From Pseudomonadota bacterium (GTDB taxonomy: Bacteria; Pseudomonadota; Gammaproteobacteria; Steroidobacterales; Steroidobacteraceae), in NCBI GenBank assembly GCA_025355245.1, contig JANXZZ010000212.1:1-40316 (forward strand): 40,316 nucleotides of DNA. The letters are read 5' to 3'. The position numbers were made by a program, and so were the translations under genes. This document shows positions 8,532 through 17,138 of this stretch, one piece after another. The notes under the pieces are model-generated. The model searched no databases and was not told the DNA's origin. It saw only the letters and a list, made by a program, of their open reading frames with translations. Position 1 is the first letter of the stretch, and each line of letters begins with the position of its first letter.

Positions 8532-8979
8532 CCCGGACCTACGTAACCGTTAGCGGGGCGGCATCGCACGGCACCTCGGGAGCTGTTTCCACCGTGCCTT
8601 GCCGCCCTTGGGTGGATCGCGAGCGTCGGCGCGCCGTCGCCGGGGATGACCACCACCCGCATCCGGAGAGCGGCCTGCACGATCAGCATAAAGTCCGGTC
8701 GCTGCACAGTAAGCGTCAGTAGGCAAGCGTACTTCGTAAAGTCTTTGTCATTCAGGTCAGGGACTCAACGCGAGACAAGCGACGCGACGGGTTTCGGACA
8801 ATTGTCTTTGCTTTACGCGTGACGAGAGCGAGCAAACCCGGCGCCTCGATCTTGCCATTGTAGAGTATGAGCGTCAGTCCTCCTTTCGTTGCGCGCGTCG
8901 ACGCGCGGTCGCGTCACCGCCATGGTCTGATCGTTGCAAGACGGTGCAACTTTCCGCAGTAGTCCTTCGCGTGCATCGT
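8532..8979. other. decayed intergenic region
   Basis: No intact gene is supported. On the minus strand an AAAGGAGG sequence near 8879-8886 is followed by codons reading LTLILYNGKIEAPG from CTG 8877, which resembles the opening of an amidohydrolase-type gene but lacks an ATG and soon loses protein character. I regard it as a possible start-less relic belonging with the decayed leftward genes at 8980-9570. Confidence 0.25.
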
Positions 8980-9302
8980 TCAGCACTGGCAGCCACTTTC
9001 GAATCGATTCTGCTTCACGCGTGCGCGTTCCCATTCGTCACGCCGCTGTTGGAGCTGCTCTCGGCTCAAGCGCGCTGCGTTGCAGTAGTCGAGCTTCCAC
9101 TCCGCTGACTCGCTCCAGCGCAGCGGCGACTGCACCGTCGTGCGAGGCCCGGGCGCGCCTTCAAGCAGACGAAGAGCGAGCTCGAGTGTCTCGGCCTGCG
9201 ACGCCGAATCGTTAGGGCGTCCCGCCGGCTTTCCAAGCAGAAAGGCGCGCCCTCTACCGAGTATTCCTGAAAAGCGGGCGGTGCTTGTCTACTCATTGTC
9301 AT
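8980..9302 (-). pseudogene. frameshifted gene downstream of leftward MFS remnant, family not recognised
   Basis: An ATG at 9302 (or 9296) overlaps the last codons of the MFS remnant in the coupled-operon style. It opens a protein-like frame, MTMSRQAPPAFQEYSVEGAP then FCLESRRDALTI. Near 9215-9235 that frame degenerates to arginine runs, while the adjacent frame takes over with good codon usage: SQAETLELALRLLEGAPGP, VQSPLRWSESAEWKLDY, LSREQLQQRRDEWERARVKQ, ending at the stop 8980-8982. A one-base frameshift is the simplest explanation. The predicted C-terminus is a charged helix. I could not place the family. Position after an MFS permease suggests a catabolic-operon gene that has been inactivated. 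Confidence 0.5.
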
Positions 9303-9570
9303 GCGAGCCCGCGCCGACCGCGGCCGGTCCGGCTGGTGTTTCGACGGCGGCAATCGGGCCGACCGCGATCGTGCGCGTGCCAAAGCACGCGAGCATGGCC
9401 GATGCGAGCGCGCACGCCGCGATGAAATACAGGCCGGCCGCAAAACTGTGTGTATTTTCCTTAACCCAGCCGATGACCGGAAGCCCGGCGTAGGTGCCGA
9501 GGTTGCCGATCGAATTGATGAGTGCGATCCCCGCGGCGGCGCCCACTCCGGTCAGGAATTGCGACGGCAT
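9289..9570 (-). pseudogene. MFS transporter, C-terminal fragment (organic-acid/anion permease type)
   Basis: About 93 residues correspond to the last two or three helices of a major-facilitator permease: FLTGVGAAAGIALINSIGNL, then LPVIGWVKENTHSFAAGLYF, then IAACALASAMLACFG. The GIALINSIGNLGG-like motif is typical of the anion:cation symporter branch (phthalate/tartrate/hydroxyphenylacetate permeases). Roughly three quarters of a normal 430-aa protein is missing at the N-terminus. The homology stops at about 9570, exactly where a different MFS fragment begins on the other strand. The stop overlaps the start of the next leftward gene. This is not expected to be functional. Confidence 0.75.
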
Positions 9571-10466
9571 CCGGGGCGACCGTTGGCGGCGTGCTGACGA
9601 CCCTCGCGATCAGCCGGTTCGGCTGGCGCTCGGCGTTCGCGATCGGCGGGCTTCTCTCCCTCGCGATGGTGCCCGTTGCCGCGTGGCGGCTGCCCGAGTC
9701 GCTCGACTTTCTGCTCGCGCGGCAACCGGCGGGGGCACTGAAGCGGGTGAATATTCTGCTCGCGGGGCTGAGGCAACCGCCGACGAGCGCACTTCCAAGT
9801 GGTTCTCCAACGCAATCGCGAGCGACCGCGCGTCTCGCATCGCAACTCGCGCTGCTAGTCACGCCGACGACGGCACTCGCGTGGTGCGTCTTCTTCTCGA
9901 CGATTGCGGGATTTTATTTCATCGTCAGCTGGACCCCGCGCTTGCTGGTGGCAGCTGGGCTTTCGACAACGCAGGGACTCGCCGGCGGCGTACTGCTCAA
10001 TCTCGGCGGCATCGCAGGCTGCGGGCTCTACGCCGGGGCCACGTCCCGCGTGGACGCGCGTCGGCTCTTGTTCTTCGTGCTGATCGCCACCGCGATTCTG
10101 GTCTGCGCATTCGGCTTGGGCGTCAGCGACCTGTCCGTGGCCCTCGGGACCGCCCTGCTGGTCGGCACGATGGCCAATGCAGCAATGGCGGGGCTCTACG
10201 CCGTCGGGCCGACGCTTAACCCGGCGGCCGTGCGCGCGACCGGGATGGGAACTGCTATCGGGATTGGCCGCGCCGGCGCTATTCTCGCGCCGGTCGTATC
10301 GGGAGCGCTGCTGGACCGAGGGTGGACGCCGACAAATCTCTACCTGCTATTCGCCGTTCCGTTCGCCGTCGCGGCCATCGCCGTTCGAGGAATGCAGTCC
10401 CTGCGTCTCGCGAGCACGTCTGGAACACTCACTCAAGTTGCAGACTCCGGCGCGTCTTCGGACTGA
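9562..10466 (+). pseudogene. MFS transporter, 5'-truncated (aromatic acid:H+ symporter type)
   Basis: Protein homology begins abruptly near 9562 with ASGATVGGVLTTLAISRFGW, which matches the fourth-fifth helix region of AAHS-type permeases, and continues through RSAFAIGGLLSLAMVP, LPESLDFLLARQP, the central loop, and helices 7-12 (FYFIVSWTPRLLVAAGLSTT, GTMANAAMAGLYAVGPTLNP, GMGTAIGIGRAGAILAPVVS). The stop is at 10464-10466. The first four or so helices, including the GxxxDRxGRR-type loop, are absent. The only upstream start in frame (GTG 9522) lies inside the opposite-strand MFS fragment and yields an arginine-rich leader. I call it a pseudogene formed by a rearrangement; a short partial permease being expressed is unlikely. 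Confidence 0.75.
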
Positions 10467-10754
10467 GAGCAGAATACGATCGGCCGCCGTCCACCACAGC
10501 ATTCGGAATTGACACGGCTCTCTCGGAGAATGCGCGCGATGCGGCGCGGCGCATGCGCGATTTGACGCAAGAGTTGTTCTTTTAGAATCATTCGTAAGCC
10601 ATTGATTGATAATATATAAGAGGCTCTAGCTTGTTAGAAATGTCCGACTTACGCAGCGATGGCAGCCCGACCGATCCCGGCCGTCCCGCGTGCCTCAGGC
10701 CTTGGCCGCCACGGGAGCTCTGGCTAACAGCTCCAGCGCGCGGGATCGCGCTGC
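10467..10754. other. convergent intergenic region
   Basis: The gap lies between the truncated MFS gene and the leftward Tudor-like gene. It includes an AT-rich tract around 10586-10640, unusual for this DNA, and a 6-bp stem GGAGCT/AGCTCC at 10714-10719 and 10729-10734 without a T run. No gene is seen. Confidence 0.3.
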
Positions 10755-11795
10755 TCAATTGCCCATTTTCTTGATGACCCCGAGCGGCGTCTCCAGCGTT
10801 CCGTCGTTGTTTATGTCGAAGTCGTAGGAGAAGGGCGTGAAAGTGCCGGGCTTGTAGAAAGCAACTTTGCCGCCACCCGTAAAGCAGTCGAAGTGCATTT
10901 CGCCACCCAACCCCTCGGTGATCGTCGCGGTGCCGGAGCGGAAGACGACCCTCATGCCCCCCATGCCTGCGGCGAGTTCCCACCGGCCCTCGTATCGACC
11001 GGCACAGCTGACGAGCCCGGGTTTCGGAACCTGGCCGGCTGTGCGCTGCGCCGGCGGGGGCGGTGGCGCGGTCGTCGACACGCGGATGTTGTCGGGCGTC
11101 GTATCCACGTGATCATCGCCCAAACCGGTATCCACTCCCGGCACCTGGACGCTGTACATGTTGAAGTTCTGGCCCTTCACGATGCCGTCGATCCAGCGAC
11201 CGTTGACCAGCACCTGCACGCGCTCACCCCGGTCGTACTGGCCCGCGGCGTGGTCCTGCGCCGTGAGTGGTCCGAGGCGTCGTACTTCGGTCGGCCAGAT
11301 CTTGGAGACGTCGACTCCGTTCGGCATATGCACGAAAAACGACGTGCCGCGGATCTGAAGAATCGTGGCTTCTTGCCAGCCATCGCTCAGGATGCGTACC
11401 CGATCGCCCACCTTGAACCCACCGGGTCCGGCGCCAGACGGATTTCCAGGCGCGTTCGGCAACGGCTGTGATGCGCTGCGTGCATCGGCCTGGGCTTCGG
11501 CCGGTGTTTGCATATGGCAGTCGGCTTGAACCAGGGCCATGACCTGCGGATACGTGGATTTGCCGCGCTGGTGGGGATGGCCGGAAATAAACGATTGGAC
11601 TTCGCACCAGTCATTCGCGCCAGTGCCCGTGCAGGATAAATACTTGAGGCTGAAAGGGGGTTTGCACTCGTAGATAACGTTCAATTGCAACGGCCCGGCC
11701 GCGGCATGAGCGCTGGTGGCGAGCAGGGCGCAGGCCAACCCGCCCAATGCCCGTCTCCGCAGGTCACACGATTGAAACGCGCCAATACGGTTCAT
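10755..11795 (-). CDS. exported protein with two Tudor/SH3-like segments (346 aa), function unknown
   Basis: The start ATG 11795 has GGGGAG about six bases upstream. A signal peptide (about 1-32, ending SAHAAAG) predicts export. After a region with cysteines (C44, C55, C64 and near 93) and a Pro/Ala-rich linker come two similar small-barrel segments: FKVGDRVRILSDGWQEATIL then FFVHMPNGV, and YDRGERVQVLVNGRWIDGIV then MYSVQVPGVD. The pattern (charged residue, VxV/RI, G-W-x-x-A/G-x-I/V) is that of Tudor/Agenet or bacterial SH3 barrels. A polyproline stretch separates them from a C-terminal beta-rich part starting VSCAGRYEGRWELAAG and containing DFDINNDGTLETPLG. It appears to be a single-gene unit facing a divergent sigma operon. 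No enzymatic residues were recognised. Confidence 0.82.
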   Translation of the reverse strand: MNRIGAFQSCDLRRRALGGLACALLATSAHAAAGPLQLNVIYECKPPFSLKYLSCTGTGANDWCEVQSFISGHPHQRGKSTYPQVMALVQADCHMQTPAEAQADARSASQPLPNAPGNPSGAGPGGFKVGDRVRILSDGWQEATILQIRGTSFFVHMPNGVDVSKIWPTEVRRLGPLTAQDHAAGQYDRGERVQVLVNGRWIDGIVKGQNFNMYSVQVPGVDTGLGDDHVDTTPDNIRVSTTAPPPPPAQRTAGQVPKPGLVSCAGRYEGRWELAAGMGGMRVVFRSGTATITEGLGGEMHFDCFTGGGKVAFYKPGTFTPFSYDFDINNDGTLETPLGVIKKMGN

Positions 11796-12048
11796 GCCGA
11801 TCTCCCCTTGCGTCCGTTGCCCACGCTCGCAGTGCCGCTACATAGACGTGGGTCACGCCGTATTGTCAGGATCCCGAGGCCTGCGTGGGCGAGGGATCCC
11901 GACGGGCGCAAGGTCCCCGGCCCTGACGGCCCGCTGCGAACTCCGTCTGATAGGCGCGAGCGCGTGATCCGGGGTATCTCGATGGACCCCCCAGGAGCTA
12001 GTCTATGGCCTTCAGGCGGTCAGCGGCGCCTTACACGCAGGAAAAAGC
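11796..12048. promoter_or_regulatory. divergent intergenic region, Tudor-like gene / sigma-CHAT operon
   Basis: This 253-bp spacer must contain the promoters of the leftward exported Tudor-like gene and of the rightward sigma operon. AGGAAAA (about 12039-12045) sits just before the TTG start of the sigma gene. No confident promoter hexamers were recognised. Confidence 0.3.
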
Positions 12049-12663
12049 TTGGACAGGATCGCGTTCATTCGCGCCTGCCGCGAGGGAGGTGCGGCCATCG
12101 AGCAGGCGTTGCGCGACATGGATCGGTCCTTCTCTGCGAAGCTGTATCGCAGTGGCCTGCAGGCGTTACGCGACGCGGATGCCACGAAGGACCTGGTGCA
12201 GGACACCTTTATCAAGGTCTGGCAACGTTGTGCGACCTTTCGCGGCGACTCGGAGCTGCTGCCGTGGATCAACGCCATTCTGCGCCACGGTGCGATCGAG
12301 CGACTGCGCCAGCGACATCCCGAAGTCCCGCTTGAAGACGAGCAGGGCCTGACGGGCGAAGCGGTTGAGAGCATTGTGAAACTGTCGCTTGGGGAGCGGG
12401 ATACGCCCGAGCAGACGGCGCAGCAGCGCGAGCAGGCTGAAGTGTTCAGTAGGGGCTGGGCCCGGTTTCGAGCGGACGATCCTCTGCACGCGAGCGTGAT
12501 GGTCTGGATTGTTGAGGATGGCCTGTCCAACGACGAGATCGCGCGGCTGCTCGAGCGCTCACCCGGAGCGACCCGCGAATTCATTTCCCAATGCCGTAAA
12601 CGCGCCCGGGTGTACCTGGCCGATTGGTATGCGCTGACCTTCGAGCCCGGTGGGGCCCGTTGA
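12049..12663 (+). CDS. ECF-type RNA polymerase sigma factor, first gene of CHAT operon (204 aa)
   Basis: Region 2 is recognisable: KDLVQDTFIKVWQRCATFRG followed by LPWINAILRHGAIERLRQRH. A long acidic linker leads to region 4 with the helix-turn-helix LSNDEIARLLERSPGATREF and a basic tail (CRKRARVYLADW). The length fits ECF factors, but region 4 is less canonical than in the FecI-like factor at 1946. The start is TTG 12049, with AGGA seven bases upstream and homology beginning right after. The stop codon overlaps the start of the next gene, and that gene overlaps the CHAT gene, so the three are probably co-translated. The likely role is transcription control linked to the exported CHAT protease; target promoters are unknown. 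Confidence 0.82.
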   Translation: MDRIAFIRACREGGAAIEQALRDMDRSFSAKLYRSGLQALRDADATKDLVQDTFIKVWQRCATFRGDSELLPWINAILRHGAIERLRQRHPEVPLEDEQGLTGEAVESIVKLSLGERDTPEQTAQQREQAEVFSRGWARFRADDPLHASVMVWIVEDGLSNDEIARLLERSPGATREFISQCRKRARVYLADWYALTFEPGGAR

Positions 12664-13253
12664 GCACCGATGAGCTGGATCACTGGCTCGAGGCGCTCGC
12701 CGGCCGCGACCCGGCCGGCGCCAGTGAGGAGGGCCGCTCGCTGCGGGCGCAGATCCGCGCACAACCGGCGGAGATTCTGGGCGCGCTCGCCAAGATCGAC
12801 CCCGCGCGCGAGGCCGAGCTTATCGCGCGTGCCCGCACTGCGGGCCTGCTGCCCACCGGAACCCCGATCCCGCCCCGCGCCCGCAGCGGGGCGCCAGGCC
12901 GCCTCGGCCTGAGGCGGATGGCCCTGGTCGCCGCCGCACTTGCCGGTGTCGCCATCGGCGTGACGGTGCTGCGCGAGCCGCTGAGTCCGACACCGACAGA
13001 GCGCGCTTCCGCCAATGGCGCTGTGGAAATTTTGGCGCGCGACCCGCACGCCCTCAAGCAGAGCCTCATCGTGGAGCTCAAGGCCGCTGGCGTGGACGCG
13101 GTGGGCTATGAGCGGCTCGATCGAAGCGGTGTCGATGCCGACCTGCCGGTTCCCCTGACGCCACAGGTGCGCCGCGTGCTGGAGCAGCACGACATTCCCG
13201 TGCCGAGTGACGGCGTGCTGGCGATCGAAATCCGCGCGTCCGGTGCCCGGTGA
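12660..13253 (+). CDS. single-pass membrane protein, candidate anti-sigma factor (197 aa)
   Basis: The frame is open from 12624, but TTG 12660 overlaps the sigma stop (TTGA) and begins the protein-like sequence STDELDHWLEALAGRD. Residues 1-80 are an acidic/helical cytoplasmic part, 85-104 (RRMALVAAALAGVAIGVTVL) are one transmembrane helix, and 105-197 would lie in the periplasm. The periplasmic part includes LKQSLIVELKAAGVDAVGYE and LTPQVRRVLEQHDIPVPSDG. The topology and place right after a sigma gene fit an anti-sigma factor, although no ZAS or FecR signature is visible. An alternative is a periplasmic sensor or anchor for the CHAT protein. Its TGA overlaps the GTG of the next gene by four bases (GTGA). 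Confidence 0.75.
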   Translation: MSTDELDHWLEALAGRDPAGASEEGRSLRAQIRAQPAEILGALAKIDPAREAELIARARTAGLLPTGTPIPPRARSGAPGRLGLRRMALVAAALAGVAIGVTVLREPLSPTPTERASANGAVEILARDPHALKQSLIVELKAAGVDAVGYERLDRSGVDADLPVPLTPQVRRVLEQHDIPVPSDGVLAIEIRASGAR

Positions 13254-16200
13254 AGATCGCGCCCACGAGTGCAGCCGCACTGCTAGTGGCCCTCGCAGGG
13301 ATCGGGGCATCGCCCGCGCACGCGACCCTGCTGCCGCCCTCCTGCGCCTCCGTGGTCGCGAAACCCGATTTGAAGACACCGCTCGCGGCGATGCGCAAGC
13401 AAGTCGAAGCCGAAGAGGACACGGACCCGACCGCCGCCTTCGCATTGCTCTGCACGACCATTCCGCGCGTTGAGCGCGAACGCGGCGCGCACTCCGAGGA
13501 ACTCGCCTGGTGGACCGCTGCGCTCGCGACGCCGCTGATCGCGTACATGGACAAATTCGACGAGGCGCTGCCGCTGCTCAAGTTCGCGCAGCCGATCCTG
13601 GAAAAGCGCTACGGCCGCTACGGCGAGCCGTTGGGCGACATTCACGTGGCCTACGCGTGGACCTACTTCCGCCAGGGGCGGCTGGCCGAATCCGCCGCCG
13701 CCTGGGAGGAAGCCCTGAAGGTGCGTGAGCGCGCGCCGGGCGCGAAGCAGGTCGAATTGCAGAAGGTGTTGGTGGGCCTGGCACAAGTTCAGACGTCCCA
13801 GCGGGATTTTGTGGCGGCCCAGAAGAACTTCGAGCGGGCCGAGGCGAGCCTGGCCAGGAATGGCAATTCGGTCAGCGACGCGGGCGCCGCGATCGAGAAC
13901 GGGCTAGCCAACGTGACGCTGCGGCAGGAGAACTACGTGGCGGCGCGCCGGCACGCGGAAGAGACCCTGCGCATCGAGAATCGGCTGCCCGATGGCTCGG
14001 CGCAGTTCGTCACTACTTATGCGCTGCTCGGTACCATTCTTGAGCGGCTCAACGAGTACGACCTGGCCGAACAGGCCGTGCGCCATGCGCTCGAGCTCTC
14101 CGAGTCCGCCCAGGGCCCGCTACAGCGGCACCATTTCTCCGCGCTCTACCAGCTGGCCGAGCTCCTGGAGGAACGAGGGCGTGCCGCCGAGGCGCGTGAC
14201 TATGCGCTGCGGGCGCTGACGCTGGGCGAGACTACGCTCGGGGCATCCGCGCCGCGGCTCGTGCCGGTGCTGCGGACCCTGGGTGATGCCGAACGCAACC
14301 TTGGCCGGTTTCCGGACTCGTTGCATCGCTTCGAGCGGGCCGGAACCATCATCACGGCGCATGCGAAGGATATCGAGCGGCCGTGGCTGGTCGATTACTA
14401 CCGCGATCTTGGCACCTTGCAATCGAGTCTCGGCGACCTGGCGCAGGCCGACCAGACCCTGGCCGCGGGGCTGGAAGCGGCCGGAACCGATCCGACCCTG
14501 ACGGTCGCGAGGGCCCGGCTGTTGCTCGATCGAGGTCGCACCGCTGTCGAGCGGGGTGAGCCCGAAAGCCGCGAGGATCTGTTGCAAGCCGCGGCGCTAC
14601 TGCGCACGCGATTGCCCGAGACCCATCCAGCGATCCTGCGGGTGCTCAATGAATTGTGCACGCTCGATCTTGCCACGGCGGGTGCCGCCACGAGCGATTG
14701 CGAGCAGGCCGCGACGCACCTTGAGCAGAATCCGGCGACCGCTCCGGCGCTGCGCGCGGCGGTCGAGGTGGCCTCGAGTCGACTGGCACTGAGCCGGCAG
14801 GACCTGCCGGGCGCGCGCGCGCGCGCGATCCGCGCGGTCGCCGCGGCCGAGACCAGCGGCACACCCGAGGCGCTGTGGCAGGGCTACCTGCAGCTCGCGC
14901 GGGTGCTGCGCACCAGTTCGCAGGCTTCCGAAGCCATTTTCTTTGGCAAGCAGGCGGTTGCCGAAATCGAGCAGGAACGCCGCTCGCTGGTGGGGGCGGA
15001 ACAGCGCTACGACACCGGGTTCCTGCGCGATAAGGTCGCCGCGTACCGTGGCGTGGCCGACTGGCTGATGGAGTCTGGCCGGCTGGATGAGGGGCTCGCG
15101 GTGCTGCAACTGATGAAGCGCGAGGAACTCTCCGACTTCGGGGTGCGCGATGCCGCCGCGGGCGAGATGCGAAGGGTCGAACTGACGGGCGAGGAAGCGC
15201 TCCTGTCTGATCGCTATCGGGAGGCCATGAACGCCGTGGAGGCCGCAAGCGATGAAGTGGCGCACCTCAGCCGGCTGGAGGAGGCGGGTCGGATCAGCCC
15301 TGTCGAGCAGGACCACTTGAACGCACTGCTGGCGGGCGTCAGTTCGGCCGAAGGGGCACGCGCCGGACGCATCGAGCAGCTACTCGGTCTGGCATCGGGG
15401 TCGCCGGCCGCGCTGGCGCCTCGGAGCGCGGCGCTGACGGCTCCCGCGCTCGCGCGCGAGGCGCGGCTCTTCGGGCGCGACGCAGCCTTCGCCGTCTACC
15501 TGCTGACCGCGGACCATCTGCGCGTCCTGGTCAACGCAGGCGGCCATCAGGCGGAGTTCGTGACGCCGCTTGATAGCGCACAGCTGCAGCAGGATATCGG
15601 CCACTTCCTGGACGACACGGCTCACCGGCGCGACCCGGGTACTCATTCGGCGGCGCTCTACGAGCTGATGCTGCGGCACGTGGATGAGTTTGCGGCCGCG
15701 AATCATGCCCACCGGCTCGTTCTGTGGCTCGACGGTGCTTTGCGCTACGTGCCGGTGGCGGCGTTGCGCGATGGGCAACGCTATCTGATCGACAAATACG
15801 TGATCCAGATCTATACACCGGCTTCAGGCCGGGACGTGCGCAGCACCCCCGGCGCTGCGGCGCCCACGGTGCGCGGCCTCGGGGTCACGCAGGCCATCGG
15901 TGGCTTTGCAGCTTTGCCGGCGGTCGCCGATGAGCTGTGCTTTGTGGTTGACGGGCCGATCGAAGGTCTAAAGTCGAACGACGGGGCCTGCCCGTCGCCG
16001 GCACGGGGCAAGGGCGCCCTGGCGGGAGAGGGTTTTGCCGATGCCGCCTTTACCGAGGAGCGTCTGCGCGAGCTGCTCGCGGTCCCGGGCGCCTTCTCGG
16101 TGTTGCACATCGGCACCCACTTCAGGCTCCGGCCGGGCAACGCCCTACGCTCCTACCTGCTGCTGGGCGATGGCTCACAATTGACCCTCGACGCGATCAG

Positions 16201-16543
16201 CAGCCTCAGCTTCCAGGGCCTTGACCTCGTGACGCTGTCGGCCTGCCAGACAGGTCTGGGCGGCGCGCGCAGCGACGACGGGCGTGAGATTGAAGGGCTG
16301 AGTGCCCTGGTGCAGCGGCGAGGCGCGGGGGAGGTCATTGCCAGCCTCTGGCCGGTGGAGGACGCGAGCACGGCCGAGCTGATGCGGACGCTCTATAAGA
16401 CTTTTTCGGCCACCCACGGGGACGCCGCGCTCGCGCTGCAGCGGGCCCAACAGGCGCTGCGGCTGCGTCACGGGCTCGATGGCCGCGCACGTGCCGATCC
16501 TTACTACTGGGCCGGCTTCGTCCTCGCCTCGAGCCATCCTTGA
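13250..16543 (+). CDS. exported TPR-CHAT caspase-like protease (1097 aa)
   Basis: The start is GTG 13250, overlapping the previous stop. Residues 1-26 (KIAPTSAAALLVALAGIGAS then PAHA) form a clear signal peptide. Residues about 60-640 are helical tetratricopeptide-like repeats (for example LGDIHVAYAWTYFRQGRLAE, ALLGTILERLNEYDLAEQAV, ALYQLAELLEERGRAAEARD). A helical linker follows, then a C-terminal CHAT domain (about 760-1097). The catalytic pair is visible: H957 in LHIGTHFRLRPG and C999 in LVTLSACQTGLGG, followed by EIEGLSALVQRRGAGEVIAS, LWPVEDAST and the DPYYWAGFVL tail typical of CHAT proteins. It should be a caspase-clan peptidase acting in or beyond the periplasm, with the TPR part as sensor or substrate binder. 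Substrate is unknown. No gasdermin-like partner was recognised nearby. Confidence 0.93.
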   Translation: MKIAPTSAAALLVALAGIGASPAHATLLPPSCASVVAKPDLKTPLAAMRKQVEAEEDTDPTAAFALLCTTIPRVERERGAHSEELAWWTAALATPLIAYMDKFDEALPLLKFAQPILEKRYGRYGEPLGDIHVAYAWTYFRQGRLAESAAAWEEALKVRERAPGAKQVELQKVLVGLAQVQTSQRDFVAAQKNFERAEASLARNGNSVSDAGAAIENGLANVTLRQENYVAARRHAEETLRIENRLPDGSAQFVTTYALLGTILERLNEYDLAEQAVRHALELSESAQGPLQRHHFSALYQLAELLEERGRAAEARDYALRALTLGETTLGASAPRLVPVLRTLGDAERNLGRFPDSLHRFERAGTIITAHAKDIERPWLVDYYRDLGTLQSSLGDLAQADQTLAAGLEAAGTDPTLTVARARLLLDRGRTAVERGEPESREDLLQAAALLRTRLPETHPAILRVLNELCTLDLATAGAATSDCEQAATHLEQNPATAPALRAAVEVASSRLALSRQDLPGARARAIRAVAAAETSGTPEALWQGYLQLARVLRTSSQASEAIFFGKQAVAEIEQERRSLVGAEQRYDTGFLRDKVAAYRGVADWLMESGRLDEGLAVLQLMKREELSDFGVRDAAAGEMRRVELTGEEALLSDRYREAMNAVEAASDEVAHLSRLEEAGRISPVEQDHLNALLAGVSSAEGARAGRIEQLLGLASGSPAALAPRSAALTAPALAREARLFGRDAAFAVYLLTADHLRVLVNAGGHQAEFVTPLDSAQLQQDIGHFLDDTAHRRDPGTHSAALYELMLRHVDEFAAANHAHRLVLWLDGALRYVPVAALRDGQRYLIDKYVIQIYTPASGRDVRSTPGAAAPTVRGLGVTQAIGGFAALPAVADELCFVVDGPIEGLKSNDGACPSPARGKGALAGEGFADAAFTEERLRELLAVPGAFSVLHIGTHFRLRPGNALRSYLLLGDGSQLTLDAISSLSFQGLDLVTLSACQTGLGGARSDDGREIEGLSALVQRRGAGEVIASLWPVEDASTAELMRTLYKTFSATHGDAALALQRAQQALRLRHGLDGRARADPYYWAGFVLASSHP

Positions 16544-17138
16544 GAAACGCCGCCTGCTACGGCCCGTGTATCTGGCGACGCGTTGGACAGTGACGGCGTC
16601 ACTGCACGGTGGTCGCGGTCCCGGCCCCCGTAGCGCTTGAGGGCGCTCGGCTCGATTTCCACGCCCGCCGTCAACGAGCGCTTTGCGTTGACCGGACGTG
16701 AGTGCGGGCAAACTGAAACTTCGCGGTCCGATTGGCGGACCGTAACGGCAGGCTGACCCAAACCGGCAGTGGCGGGCTTTCGACCGTCCGCTGCAAGCTT
16801 GGACTTGTCAGTGCCGGGATCCGAGGCGCTGCCCGTTCCACTCCGCGGCGCCCGGGCGTGCACAACTCGGTTTTCGCTCCTGTTGAGCGGACGCAACCTT
16901 CCGCCCTGACATTTAGCGTGCACTCGCGTCTTTAGTCACGGGGAGTAAATGCCAGCGGCGCCAGCATCCGGCCATCCAGGCGGAACGCGGACCCGAGCGG
17001 GCCGAATCTGTCGCGTAACGAGCGTTCGTCGATCGGGGGCTGCCGCGGCGCGCGCGGGATGCCGGCTGCGCCGACGGCGCTGCGCGACCGAAGAGGCCCG
17101 GTTGCACGACGCACCAAGATCACTTCAGGAGCATAGCG
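16544..17138. other. 595-bp intergenic region without a supported gene
   Basis: All frames are arginine/serine-rich with no motif. One perfect 7-bp hairpin, CGGTCCG 16724-16730 and CGGACCG 16736-16742, has a five-base loop but no T tract, so it is at best a weak transcript end after the CHAT gene. AGGAGC at about 17128 is the ribosome site of the next gene. Confidence 0.35.

Noticed and set aside
16724-16742. 7-bp perfect hairpin after the CHAT gene as a terminator
   Set aside because: No T tract follows on either strand and it lies about 180 bases beyond the stop codon.
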